Of a stretch of DNA of 64,000 nucleotides, positions 1 to 11,699 are shown piece by piece. The stretch comes from Sarocladium kiliense (taxonomy: Eukaryota; Ascomycota; Sordariomycetes; Hypocreales; Sarocladiaceae), in the NCBI GenBank assembly GCA_030734395.1, contig JAUZTG010000008.1, positions 310,001 through 374,000 on the forward strand. The letters are read 5' to 3'. Within the stretch, counting starts at the first letter, position 1. Each line of letters begins with the position of its first letter. The notes beneath the pieces were generated by a model, which was not told the DNA's origin, ran no database searches, and saw nothing but the letters and a program-made list of their open reading frames with translations. The translations under genes were made by a program, and so were the position numbers.

Positions 1-3
1 AAG

Positions 4-3000
4 ATGGCGTCCAGGTAAGCTCTTGATTCTCCATGTGCTATTCTGTTGCCGCGTCACTAACTTTATTCTCCAGACTTGATCGATTGGTCACGTAAGTGAA
101 GCAAACTCTCTTCCATCCGCTCTTGCGCGCCATTCAAGCTTAGCCTGAAAGTCTGGAAATCGCTGCGAGTGTGGACATTCACATAACCACATTTAGTTCT
201 TGCTGACAAATGATGCAGCATCTTGGAGACCGGCAGCACCAAGCTGATCCGGGACACTGCCGTCAACCAGCTCGCAGACTGGCAGAAACAACATCCTGAC
301 GAGCTCTTCAACCTTCTCAGCCGCGTTGTGCCTTATCTTCGACACAAAGAATGGGAGACTCGGAGTACTGCAGCAAAGGCAATCGGCAAGATTGTGGAGC
401 ATGCGCCGCTGTTTGAGCCGAATGGTGATGGCTCACTAGAGCCGTCCAAGGATGAGCCGGAATCGCCCAAGAAGGAAGAAGATGCCGCCGAGAATGGGCA
501 TGTCAAGAAGGAAGAAGAGGGAGAGCCTGGCCTCAGCCCTCTTGACGACTCTTTTGGCCTTGACAAGCTCAACGTACAGCACATAATCAAGTATGGTAGG
601 GAGCTGCTGAGAGGTGGTGTAGAGTACAACCTCGCCGCGCTCGACCCCCAGGCTCGCCTTGAGCACCAGAAGAAAACACTCCCCGGGCGACTGGGCTTAC
701 TAGGAAGGAAACTGGAGGATGAAGAAATCGCGGTTCCAGTTGACCAGTCGGCCGCGCCGATGACGCCTGCAGATGCACCCAACGGTAATGGACTCAATCG
801 CAGCGACAGTCTCAATGCCCAAAGTCAAGGAACAGAGGAGTCGCAACTCAGCTCTCGTCAACTCAATGTTCTCAAGAGGAAGCGCAAGAGGGAGGCGATG
901 AAGGCTTCTCAAGGCAAGAGTGGATTCGGCGATTTGTCATTACGGCGGTCGGGAACTGCTGGTTCGGATGGGTTCGGCGGCGACGACACTCCCATGCCTG
1001 ATTCAGAGTCCAAGAAAAACGGAAAGATGGATGACTACTTTAATCTCGACCGCCCAGCGGATCTTGATGAGGACTCTAAGGTTGTTAGCGAGTTCAAAGG
1101 CCCGGTGCTGCCCATCAAGTCTGAGTTGGAGACCGAGGATCCCCAAGAGAACATTGAATGGCCATACGAGCGCCTGTGCGAGTTCCTCAAGGTCGATCTC
1201 TTCGACCCGAGCTGGGAAACGCGCCACGGAGCAGCCATGGGTCTTCGAGAGGTTATCCGTGTCCACGGCGCTGGGGCTGGCAGGTCACGGAACAAGAGTC
1301 AGGCTGCCAACGATGCACTAAACCGCAAGTGGCTCGATGACCTTACGGCGCGACTGTGCTGCGTTCTTATGCTGGACCGTTTCACCGACTACAGTTCCGA
1401 TACCTCTGTCGCCCCTATTCGAGAGAGCATTGGCCAGACACTCGGCGCCACTCTCAAGCACGTATCTTCCGAGTCCGTATATAAGATTTACAAGGTTCTC
1501 TATCGCATGGTGATGCAGGAGGATCTCGAGCTCGAACGACCTATTTGGGCTGTCGGTCACGGTGGCATGGTCGGCATGCGTTACGTCGTTGCCGTGCGCA
1601 AGGACCTGCTCCTCAAAGACAGCGACATGATTGATGGAGTCATTCGTGCGGTCATGCGAGGTTTGGGCGATCTTGACGACGATGTTCGGTCCGTTAGCGC
1701 AGCAACCCTCATCCCCATGGCGAAGGAGTTTGTCACTATGCGGCCGGGCTCCCTAGATGCCCTCATCAATATCGTGTGGGAGAGTCTGTCCAACCTCGGC
1801 GATGATCTGAGCGCCAGTACCGGAAGGGTCATGGACCTCCTCGCAACGCTCTGTAGCTTCCCTGAGGTCCTGGACACTATGAAGGCGTCTGCAGCAAAGG
1901 ACGAGGAGCGCTCCTTCACGCTGCTCGTCCCCAGACTATACCCCTTCCTGAGACATACCATCACCTCCGTTCGCCTCGCGGTCCTCAAAGCCCTCCTCAC
2001 ATTTGCTAACCTCGATGCTGAGGCATCCAAGGGCTGGCTCAACGGACGCATCCTGCGGCTGATCTTCCAGAACATCCTTGTCGAAAGGGACCGAGAAACC
2101 TTGAACATGTCCTTGGAACTCTGGACTGCACTCGTTCGCCGTCTAGCTGAGGACCCAGCAAGTCTCGCAGAGGAGTTTGCACCTCATATCGACCCGCTAA
2201 TGCAACTCACCCTCCATCCCATTGGCATTTCTCGCCAACCTATCCCTATGAATGCTGGCTTGTTCCAGAAGCCTTCTGGCGGGACGTACAGTGTCTCCGT
2301 ACCTGTGCCAACTCGCAAGATGTCCTCGCCAGACCCCGGAGATCGTGCATCAAAACGCAGGCGAAAGTCGGCCAAGATTGAAGATCACGCCCCGGCAACA
2401 CTGACGCATGATGTGGACGGTGCCATGATCCAAGGAGACGTAGACCTTGTTGGGCACGATGTGCTTGTGCGGTCTCGCGTTTCCGCAGCCCAAGCAATGG
2501 GGTTGATCATGTCCTTGATGCCCGCGACCAGCTTGGACGATTTCGATGCTCTGCTTATCCCGGGCTTCACCTCAGCATATTCCTCTACTCAACTCACTGC
2601 CTGTGTTGTTGTTGATGAGTTCGCGAAGAATGGCCCGCCAGAATCGGAACAGGCTCGATACATGGCACATCTGCAGACCATTGTTGAGTCAGAGCGGCCG
2701 ACGTCGTACCGTGATCTCGTGAACTACATTCAAAGAGTCCGTGCTCAATGTACCCAGCTTATTCACATGTTCCGTGATCATGGCAAGGTTTCAAGCAGCA
2801 GGCTACCCATTCTCCCCGTCCTCGTGCAGGGTGAGCCAGAGGCGGGACCGACCGCCTTCTCTATCACTCTCGCCGAGAAGTGTGTCGGCGATGACTATGA
2901 GAAAATGAGGAAAGCCATGCCACCTGGTCAGCGCCTCATTGCTGGTCAGCAGTTGGCCGAGGCGCGTGATACCACTGCCGCCACGATCGCAGAAGCTCAG

Positions 3001-5886
3001 ACAGCCAAGATGGCCAGAGACATCAGGGTCAAAGCGGCAGCGGCCTGTGCTATAGTCGCCGTCGGGACACTCCCAAAGAAGCCAAGCCCGCTCATCAAGG
3101 GCATCATGGACTCGGTCAAGAGTGAAGAGAATCAGCAGCTCCAGGGCCGATCCTCCGACACTATCGCCAAGCTCGTGCAGCTCTTCTCTGAGAAGGGTCG
3201 CAAGGGACCTGCTGACAAGGTCGTGGCCAATTTGGTGAAGTTCTCCTGTGTTGAAGTTGCCGAGACCCCCGAATTCCCTGTGCATGCCGAGAAGACATCC
3301 TGCATTCTGTCAATGCAGAAGGAAGAGGACAGAGTAGACCACGCAGATGCCGCGAAATGGGCGAAGGAAGCAAAGGCTGCTCGCATTACTCGCCGCGGTG
3401 CTAAGGAAGCACTCGAGATCCTGTCTAAGACGTATGGTGCTGAGCTCCTTGAAAAGGTTCCGATCCTGAGGACGTACATGGAGGAGCCGCTCACCAAAGC
3501 ATTCTCCGGCGACTTACCAGCAGAAGCCAAGGATCCAGAGCAAGCCTTTGGCCAGGAAATCGTGGATGCCATGTCCGTGATCAGGACCATGACTCCCACA
3601 TTGGACAAGGCCTTGCAGTCCTTCGTGATGGATTTATTGCCTCTGGTGATCAAGGCGCTGCACTCAGAGCTCTCTGTATTCCGATACATGGCCGCGAAAT
3701 GCCTCGCCACAATCTGCAGCGTCATGACCGTTGAAGGAATGACAGCTCTCGTTGAGAAGGTGCTGCCCTCTATCAGCAACCCTCTCGATCTCAACTTCCG
3801 CCAAGGTGTTACTGAGGCCATCTACCACCTGATCGCTGTCATGGGAGACGCCATCCTGCCATACGTCATTTTCCTCATTGTGCCCGTCCTCGGCCGCATG
3901 AGTGATTCCGACAACGAGATTCGGTTGATTGCGACAACATCCTTTGCTACTCTGGTCAAGCTTGTACCACTCGAGGCTGGCATTCCAGATCCGCCGGGTC
4001 TATCCGAAGAACTCCTCAAGGGCCGTGATCGCGAGCGGACTTTCATCGCCCAGCTTCTTGATCCTAAGAAGGTGGAGCAATTTCAGATTCCTGTTGCCAT
4101 CAAGGCCGAGCTGCGCTCTTACCAACAAGAGGGTGTCAACTGGCTACATTTCTTGAACAAGTACCATCTTCACGGTATTCTCTGTGACGATATGGGTCTG
4201 GGTAAGACACTACAGACACTCTGTATGGTTGCTAGTGACCACCATCAACGCGCAGAGGAGTTTGCGAAGACCCAGGCTCCCGAATCCCGAAAGCTGCCAT
4301 CACTCATTGTGTGCCCGCCGACGCTGTCGGGTCACTGGCAGCAGGAGATTAAAACATACGCGCCATTCCTCAGCGTGACAGCTTACGTCGGCCCTCCCGC
4401 GGAACGTAAGGCGATGAAAGACAAGCTCAATGATACTGACATCGTCATCACATCCTACGATGTTTGCCGCAATGACACAGAGATATTGGAGAAGTACACA
4501 TGGAACTACGTGGTACTGGATGAGGGACATTTGATCAAGAACCCACGCGCCAAGATCACCCAGGCCGTCAAGAGGTTGACTAGCAATCACCGCCTGATCC
4601 TGACGGGCACGCCGATCCAGAACAACGTGCTGGAGCTCTGGTCGCTCTTCGACTTCCTGATGCCTGGTTTCCTTGGAGCCGAGAAGGTGTTCCTTGACCG
4701 ATTCGCGAAGCCCATTGCGAGCAGCAGAGGCAGTCGAGCATCCTCCAAAGAGCAAGAGGCCGGCGCTCTCGCGATCGAGGCCCTACACAAGCAGGTGCTA
4801 CCCTTCCTGCTCCGCCGTCTCAAGGAGGAGGTGCTCAATGACCTTCCGCCCAAGATTCTGCAGAACTACTACTGTGACCTAAGCGACCTGCAGAAGAAGC
4901 TGTTTGAGGACTTTAATAAGAAGCAGGGCAAGAAGCTCCAGGCCGACGCTGGCCGGGACGACAAGGATGCTAAGCAGCACATCTTCCAGGCCCTTCAGTA
5001 CATGCGAAAGCTGTGCAACTCGCCAGCATTGGTGATGAAACCAGGCAACAATCTCTACGACGACACACAGAAGATTCTTCAGAAGCAAGGAACAACGATT
5101 GAGGACGTTGCTCATGCGCCCAAGCTTACCGCCCTGAGGGACCTTCTTGTCGACTGTGGCATTGGCGTTGAAGGGGGGGACTCGAACGACCCACTCTACC
5201 AACCTATCAAGCCCCATCGTGCACTGATCTTCTGCCAGATGAAGGAAATGCTGGACATGGTCCAGACGCAGGTGCTCAGGGATATGCTGCCGTCTGTATC
5301 GCATCTGCGTCTTGATGGGTCTGTGGAAGCCAACAAGAGACAAGACATTGTCAACAAGTTCAACAGTGATCCGTCGTACGACGTGCTTCTCTTGACCACC
5401 AGCGTCGGTGGCTTGGGTCTGAACTTGACTGGTGCAGACACTGTCATCTTCGTGGAGCACGACTGGAACCCGCAGAAGGATTTGCAGGCCATGGACCGAG
5501 CCCATCGCATCGGACAGAAGAAGGTGGTCAACGTCTACCGCCTGATTACCCGTGGCACGCTGGAGGAGAAGATCCTCAATCTGCAACGTTTCAAGATCGA
5601 TGTGGCTTCAACGGTGGTGAATCAACAGAACGCAGGCCTGCAGACTATGGATACGGATCAGATCCTAGACTTGTTCAACTTGGGAGACTCGGGACCAAGC
5701 CTGATATCAGACAAACCACAGAACAACCTAGAAGGTCGTGAAGAAGACATGGTGGATGTTGAAACGGGCGATGTACGACAGCCGGGCAAGAAGGCGGCAT
5801 GGCTCGATGATCTAGGAGAAATGTGGGACAGCAAGCAGTACGAGGAGAGTTTCGATTTGCAGGATTTCATGAAGACGATGGGATAA
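4..5886 (+). CDS. MOT1: TATA-binding-protein-removing Swi2/Snf2 ATPase Mot1
   Basis: Mot1/BTAF1 uses ATP hydrolysis to strip TBP from DNA in the nucleus. The exons are 4-14, 74-91 and 219-5886, giving 1898 residues. The two tiny first exons spell the conserved start MASRLDRLVT, which continues in frame into the big exon, so the true ATG is at base 4. The first ~1250 residues form HEAT repeats with the Mot1 central domain (DUF3535), interrupted by acidic and basic low-complexity stretches. The Snf2 ATPase follows: Walker A in DDMGLGKT (~1330), the DEGH box in VVLDEGHLIKN (~1445), and motif VI in DRAHRIGQ (~1770). Length and domain order match fungal Mot1. It is a housekeeping gene and its promoter lies outside the window. 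Confidence 0.97.
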
Positions 5887-6443
5887 AAAGGCGTCCAGGT
5901 ATCAAGGAACGGATTTGGGGCATTCACAAGAGGGGAGTTGAATGGCTTTGGCCTGATTTTGCTGACAGCCTGGGGACCGGCTTGGCTTGTATTATTGTAA
6001 ATGGCTACTGCTGCTGCTGTTGCTGCTACCAAGCGATGGCGTTTGAGATGGTTTGCAAAGAAGGTATCATTAGCGAGAGGCTAGAGGGTTCCTGGTAGAT
6101 AGTGAATATTTCTCAACTGATCTTACCGTCAGTTCCTGTTGGAAACGGCGTTGAAAACTGCACCCGCTGTCAATTCTCCGTGGCGCGTACAGCGAGCAGC
6201 ACCGTGCACAACCCATGCTCGCGTAGTGGGGTGGGACTTGGACCCCGCTGCGAACCTCCAAGCAGCCCCTCCAACACAGCTGCATGAGCTCCGGATCCAG
6301 AAGCTTCTCTGACGTTCCTCAACGACCTGCATTGCATTTGCAGCACCGAGACTCAGTAACAATAGAGGAAGAAGACCATCGTTCACAGAACGATTGAATA
6401 GCACACAAAGCTTTGTTGCACAAGACGTTGCCGAATCGCAGCC
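5887..6443. other. MOT1-CDC37 intergenic region
   Basis: This holds the MOT1 3' end and the CDC37 promoter and leader. A short CTG-rich tract (ctgctgctgttgctgct) sits near 6009. I see no gene here. The open frame running into CDC37 from 6394 is leader sequence plus the first intron. Confidence 0.6.
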
Positions 6444-8114
6444 ATGCCGGTTGACTACAGCAAATGGGTATGCCTTCCGTCACAACGAGCACGGTGACAT
6501 TGCCGGCTGCAAACCCAAATGTGTGAAAGGGCCAGTGCCAGCTGACAAGTACCTCTTACAGGATGCTCTCGAGCTGAGCGACGACTCGGATATCGAAGTG
6601 CACCCGAATGTCGATAAGCGCTCATTCATCCGCGCGAAGCAGAACCAGATCCATCAAGAACGCGATGCCCGCAAGAAGCAGATCGCCGCCCTGCAGTACG
6701 AGACAGCTCTCCACGAGGGTCTCCTCAAGCGAATCTCTTCTCTCGTCGCTGCGCTCAAGTCGCACGCTTCCGATGCAGCCACCCGAAACCCTGGCGAGGT
6801 CGCCTTCCAGGCTGTTATGGAGTCGGCTGGTGACACTAAGGAGGACCAGCCGCCGCAGCGGCCTGAGGGTGTGTATAACGAGGATGTCGAGTCGCCGACG
6901 TATTCGAAGATGATGGTCACGTTGTTGGACCAGGTGAACAAGGCGCTCGAGGAGAAGAAGCCGGACGATCGGTACAAGGCGATGTTGGAGGAGATCCAGG
7001 ATCACGAGAACAAGGTAAAGACGCTCATCAAGGAGCAGAAGGAGAAGCTCGCGGACTTGCAGAAGCAGGAGGGGAAGAAGATTACGAGTGAGGGGTTGCG
7101 CACGGGATTCGACAGCTCCTACGTTGCGAAGGCGGAGGCGGGTGACAAGGAGAAGAAGGCCGGCGGCTCTGGGACGAGCGTCGAGCTGCTGAACCCGAAC
7201 TTCTCGGGGTCAACGTCAGAGCCGTTGGGACAGTCTACGACGTCTCTGGATGATGAAGAGGAGGTCGAGGCCTCGCCTGCTGGAAAGAAATTCGCCGCGA
7301 TCAAGCCAAACGACCTTGCGGAAAGCCACAGGTTCCTATCTGCCAACCCGCAAATCCTTGCCGAGCGTGAGACAGACGGTATCCTCGTCCTCGCTTTTGA
7401 TGCCGCACTTGAGAAGAAGGATGATCTTTGCCGCCAGTATGTGCACCAGGCCCTTCTGATCCAGTACTGCCGCAGCCTCGGCCGCGATGGCGTAAGCCTC
7501 TTCTTTAAGCGCATTACGACAAAAGGTCACCAAGCACAAGAAGTATTCTACAAGGATGTGCAGGATATGTATATGCGGATCCGGACACGCGCACGAGAGA
7601 TCATCGCCGAGAGGGCGAGTGGCGCAGCCGAAGAAGGCGTGGAGCAGATTCAGCTGCATGCGGTGGAGCCGGGAACGGTCATTCAAATCAAGGTGCCGCC
7701 CAAGGACACCGAGGAGGTGGAGGTGAAGGAGGCGAGAGAGATTTTCGAGAGCTTTGACCCTGAGATGAGGGCTGCCTTGGAGTCAGGAAGCTTGGATAAG
7801 GTGAATGAGGTGCTGGGAAAGATGAAGGTGGAGGATGCGGAGGAGTTGGTTGGGCTGTTTGATCAGGTGAGTGAGCCTTCATGCAGGCATGCGCGTTCCC
7901 CGGAAAGCTTCCGCGAGAGAATGCCCTGCTCAATGGCGATGAATGGGGTGAGGCACAGTGAGCTAACATGGCACGTCACTAGGCAAACATCCTCAGCATG
8001 GAGGAGCAGATCATCGACGCCACGACCGAGGAAGGGCAGAAGCAACTCAAAGAAATTGAGGCGCAGAGGGCGGCCGCAGCGGCCCAAGAAGAGAAGTACG
8101 CCGATCCTGAGTAA
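6444..8114 (+). CDS. CDC37: Hsp90 co-chaperone Cdc37
   Basis: Cdc37 delivers protein kinases to Hsp90 in the cytosol. The exons are 6444-6467, 6562-7866 and 7983-8111, with stop 8112-8114, giving 486 residues. Exon 1 encodes only MPVDYSKW and joins to DALELSDDSDIEVHPN. This rebuilds the conserved N-terminus, with the SDD casein-kinase-2 site at Ser14 that kinase clients need. A long coiled-coil kinase-binding region follows (~30-170), then the Hsp90-binding middle domain (~200-370) and a C-terminal helix region. The last intron is supported by the smooth join FDQ/ANILSMEEQ and by the acidic, alanine-rich end. Without splicing, the frame would run on into unrelated basic sequence. Confidence 0.95.
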
Positions 8115-9149
8115 ATCGGGCTTCTTCTCCTTTTTTTGCTATCTCCGGGAGGACGGAGGATGGCAAGGCGGCCGATGGGATGGCACTTTTGGTGGGCTTG
8201 GAGGGATGAGGCATAAGGTCTAGCGGCAAGCAAACACGTGTGTGCGAGAAAACGAACTTATCCCCGAAGAGAACTAGCTCTTCCATTGTGTGAAGACAAT
8301 AAGAAGTCATGAATAGATTGTGCGGGGGTTTGCCTACTCCGGAATGTTCCAGGAGAGTTTGTGAAGAGGAGGGGAAACCATGGGGGTTTCGGAGCTTGGG
8401 ATTCTTACGGCTGTCACCGGTGGTGTTGGTTTGGAGTGTTCTCCTAACCACCTGTAGAAGGAAGTCCGTCGCGGAGAGGCGAACTCCTGATGCCTGGTGG
8501 GTTGTCATCGGGGCAGCCAACGCCGCTTTGTCGGTCTTTTGGGCTGTTAAGCCGCGGTGACCTTTCGCACGGGACACTCCAGAGGGAGTCACTCCAGGCT
8601 CAAACTGTTGCGGTGATGGCAAATTGCACAGACTAATGCAAGTTTTCAGACGACAATGCAGTCTTTCGCGGTCTTGTTGGCCTTCCTCGTCCGACTCTCC
8701 CCGGATTGTCTGACGGTAAGGTTTTCAACGGCGGCCACAGAATCGACCCGTGTTACGCGGGAAGCTTGACGATGGATGACAGGTTCTAGAGGGAGCCTCG
8801 AGCACAGCCCTTCCTAATGTTGGTGGCGTTTGGCTCAGTTGGAACGGCCGAGGGATGGAAGGGTTTTCGGCATTCTGGAAGCTGGGCTGAGGGCTTGGGT
8901 TGGTGACATTCTGCTCAGATGGTGGTTCGAGGCCGGAATGTTGAAGAGCATGGGAACATGTGAACAGCCTTGTTGGCTGTTGAGACGCGTATGCCAGTGA
9001 CGATGAGGGATTCAGATGCTATGGACATAAAAAGAGGCATCCTCGCGTCGTCAGGACACACACATGTGGGAGCACTTCAGCACCAGCCATATACGTTCAC
9101 TTGCCTTTAACCACACTCGTTCGACTTCAACCCTTTTCAGCCTTTCACC
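8115..9149. other. intergenic region, no gene seen
   Basis: About 1 kb between convergent-free neighbours, both on the plus strand. The short open frames on both strands have no recognisable content. A TATA-like cataaaaag lies at 9026-9034, about 115 bases before the next start codon, and probably serves the APH-like kinase gene. Confidence 0.55.
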
Positions 9150-10346
9150 ATGAGCCCCAAAGCCCCATACTACGGTTCATACCAAGACATCTCCATGGCG
9201 ACGAACTGGATCGGCAGCTACGAACGCAAATACCTGCGACACACCCACTTCCACATCAAGCGCTCCCTTCGCTTCGCCGAGCTGTACCCAGCCTCGCCTC
9301 CCCTTAGCAACGCCAGCGGAGACGACGAAGATACCACTCTACAAGAACCGAGGCTCTACGTCCCACGTCTCAGCCGCGAACGTCTGCAGAACGAAACTGA
9401 CTCGTTGAGGTTCGTGGCTATGATGACGGATATCCCGGTGCCGAAGGTGTTGGCACTGTTTGAGGACTTTGGATCGACATATCTTGTCACGGAGATGGTG
9501 CCTGGAGTGGAGATGTCTAGGTTGAGGGAGGAGGATAAGAGGCCGGTGTATCGTCAGTTGGCGAAGTATATGACGACGTTGCATACGTTGAGGTCGAATA
9601 TATTGGGTGGACCGGGTGGACAAGTCATTGTCCCGAGACCGGTGATGAGGGCGACGCATCAGGATGAGTGGAACTTGATGAAGGGGAACCCTGTGGAAGG
9701 GGACTTGCTGCCTCGTTATGTGTTCTGCCATGGAGACTTGTCAGAGCATAATGTCATTGTGAATCCGGAGACGCTGGAGGTGCGTGCGATCTTGGACTGG
9801 GAGCATGCTGGCTTTTGGCCTGAGTTCTTTGAAGGAGAGATCTATACGAGGGTTGGGCCGCGGGCATCATGGAATGAGGATTGTCCGGTGAGAGTTGGCA
9901 GGATGTTGGGCTTCTTGCAGGCAAATGAGGTGAGGATGGGGGCTTGTGGCATGGATGAGTATGTGGGAACGGAGAAGGGTCAGACTCCTGATGGAGAAGC
10001 TGAACAGGCGAAGAAAGAGAGGGATATGAAGGTCCATGTTACCGTGGAGGTCGAGACGAAGGAAGAGTGGATTGAGAAGGGGGAGGACGCTCAAGAAGCC
10101 AAGGCGGACAACAACGATGAAGAGACGAGCGCAGCTGGGTCGGCCGCTGATACCCCGATTGAGATGATCGACGAAGACAGCAATCTTGACCAAGCTCCGG
10201 AACAAGCTGACAGCGAAGCATGGGAGCTAATGGAGACAGTGGACGGCACACACCAGACGGCGGAGCAAGATGACAAAACAGACGACGATCCGGAGCTGAT
10301 GTCACTAAGCGATGCTGAAGAGGTCGCAGAGGAGCACGTGCAATGA
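9150..10346 (+). CDS. aminoglycoside-phosphotransferase-like (APH fold) kinase, substrate unknown
   Basis: This single-exon gene of 398 residues belongs to the APH/choline-kinase-like superfamily, common in fungi and mostly of unknown substrate. The catalytic loop is visible as CHGDLSEHNVIV (~190-201), with the HGD and Asn residues. The metal-binding Asp is in ILDWEHAG (~213). The N-lobe contains ETDSLRFVAMMTDIPVPKVL, the typical helix-turn region before the hinge. The C-terminal ~110 residues are strongly acidic, low in complexity and probably disordered, which is unusual for the family. The ATG follows a pyrimidine-rich leader and a TATA-like box. The true substrate could be a small metabolite. 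Drug resistance should not be assumed. Confidence 0.8.
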   Translation: MSPKAPYYGSYQDISMATNWIGSYERKYLRHTHFHIKRSLRFAELYPASPPLSNASGDDEDTTLQEPRLYVPRLSRERLQNETDSLRFVAMMTDIPVPKVLALFEDFGSTYLVTEMVPGVEMSRLREEDKRPVYRQLAKYMTTLHTLRSNILGGPGGQVIVPRPVMRATHQDEWNLMKGNPVEGDLLPRYVFCHGDLSEHNVIVNPETLEVRAILDWEHAGFWPEFFEGEIYTRVGPRASWNEDCPVRVGRMLGFLQANEVRMGACGMDEYVGTEKGQTPDGEAEQAKKERDMKVHVTVEVETKEEWIEKGEDAQEAKADNNDEETSAAGSAADTPIEMIDEDSNLDQAPEQADSEAWELMETVDGTHQTAEQDDKTDDDPELMSLSDAEEVAEEHVQ

Positions 10347-11699
10347 CGGAAGAGAAATGAAGGGCCTATAAAAGGTAAGCATCTGAAACCCGGACTCTCT
10401 TTTCGAGGGGACGAGTGTTTTGCTGATCATCGCTGTCAAGCTTTCGCGGGATGGTTCGAATGTTGGAGGGTCCGTCAGGGGTGGTTGTGTCTCAAGGCGT
10501 GTGGCTTGATATGCGCTTGGAGATTGCGACTGATGTGGTTTAAGCTGTGATTTCAGGAAGAGGGAAAAGTTGTTGACTTTCATCTGATGCTGTGTGCTGC
10601 AATCAACAGAGTGATAGGTTGGGATGGGATGGGATGGGATGGGATGGAAATAGTGCAGCCGCCTCAGCGACAACGACAAGCCCAGAAAGAAGCTTATTTG
10701 CTCGTGTAACTGAGGCGCAAGTGTGGCGAATTATTCATCGAAGAAGTGTAGAGACACAAAAATACGAAGAACGCAAAAGACACCAAGGCCCGTATTCTCC
10801 ATCGAGCAACAGCCGAGACCGTCTAAGTGCCTTGGTTCACCGACGCCCAGTTCCGGTGAGGGGTCCCATGCTCTCTCATCTCGCCTGTCGAATGTGTAGC
10901 CAAGGGTGGCTTTGCAGAGCTGACGACAGCAGGAGGTTGAGGGACAGCTTGACGGTTCTGAACACGAGGTCTGATCTACTCTGTAGATGCTTAGTCCTCA
11001 TGCATGCGTCCCTGAAACGGGCCTCCAACCGCCAGTGGCCTGAAGCATCACCACCACGTCCACCACAGCCACCACAGCCTCCGCTGCGGCCACCACCTGC
11101 ACTTGCAGCAAGGCCCGCCTGAACAATAACCTACCAGTCAACCATAAACCCCAACCTTGAACAACCGTCTTCCCCCCCAATCCCATTAAAACCTACTGGC
11201 CCTCAGCGACCGTCCTCTCAAGAAGTACGCGCCGCGCCAAACCCTCCCCTCCATCCTGGTTCTGCCGCGCGCGACGTTTCAGACACAGGCCCAGGCTGAC
11301 GTACCACTAACCACCACCACCGAGGCGCAGTCAACGGACGGTGGCCCCAAGACAGCAGATGCATCTCCACCGTTGACACCCTTGAGAAACCCGCCCCAAG
11401 TTAATATAGTGGAGTTTCGACTGAAGCAGTCTTCGTGTTTGATCGCCCCGGATAAGGGGGTTACTGTAGGTAAATGGTAGCTGGCTGGGTTATATACTCA
11501 CCACCACCCCCGGCACTGAGCCCTTCGGGGCCGTATCTTTCTCTTTGACGTCTATTGTCTGTTTTACTTGGTTAGAGGACTGGTCTTCTTCGTTTCCTTT
11601 TACTTATTGCGTCTTGTCTTTCTCAAGTCTAACTATTCTCTGTATTCCATTTGGTCACTCGTTTGCATCATCTCAACAGCATCCTCACACACTTACAAT
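10347..11699. other. long intergenic region with GGGAT microsatellite
   Basis: About 1.35 kb without a supported gene. It contains the GGGAT tandem repeat described separately, a CCACCA-rich patch near 11050-11100, and a TATATA at 11491-11496 that could serve the PLC-like gene. Open frames here have biased low-complexity translations and no family resemblance. Confidence 0.5.
10621..10647 (+). repeat. GGGAT tandem repeat (5 units)
   Basis: Five perfect GGGAT units followed by GG. Five runs of three guanines separated by AT form a canonical G-quadruplex-capable pattern on the plus strand. It lies in an intergenic region, about 270 bases after the APH-like gene. Confidence 0.9.

Noticed and set aside
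3132..3821. 229-residue minus-strand open frame inside MOT1
   Set aside because: It is antisense to strongly conserved MOT1 coding sequence, and its Ser/Arg-rich translation is typical of a shadow frame. The same applies to the frame at 4879-5586.
6394..6443. N-terminal extension of CDC37 from the open frame at 6394
   Set aside because: The conserved MPVDYSKW start at 6444 splices to DALELSDDSD. The open frame upstream reads through the first intron.
10592..11122. 176-residue plus-strand frame
   Set aside because: It begins at the microsatellite and ends in a proline-rich low-complexity run. No motif and no splice context.
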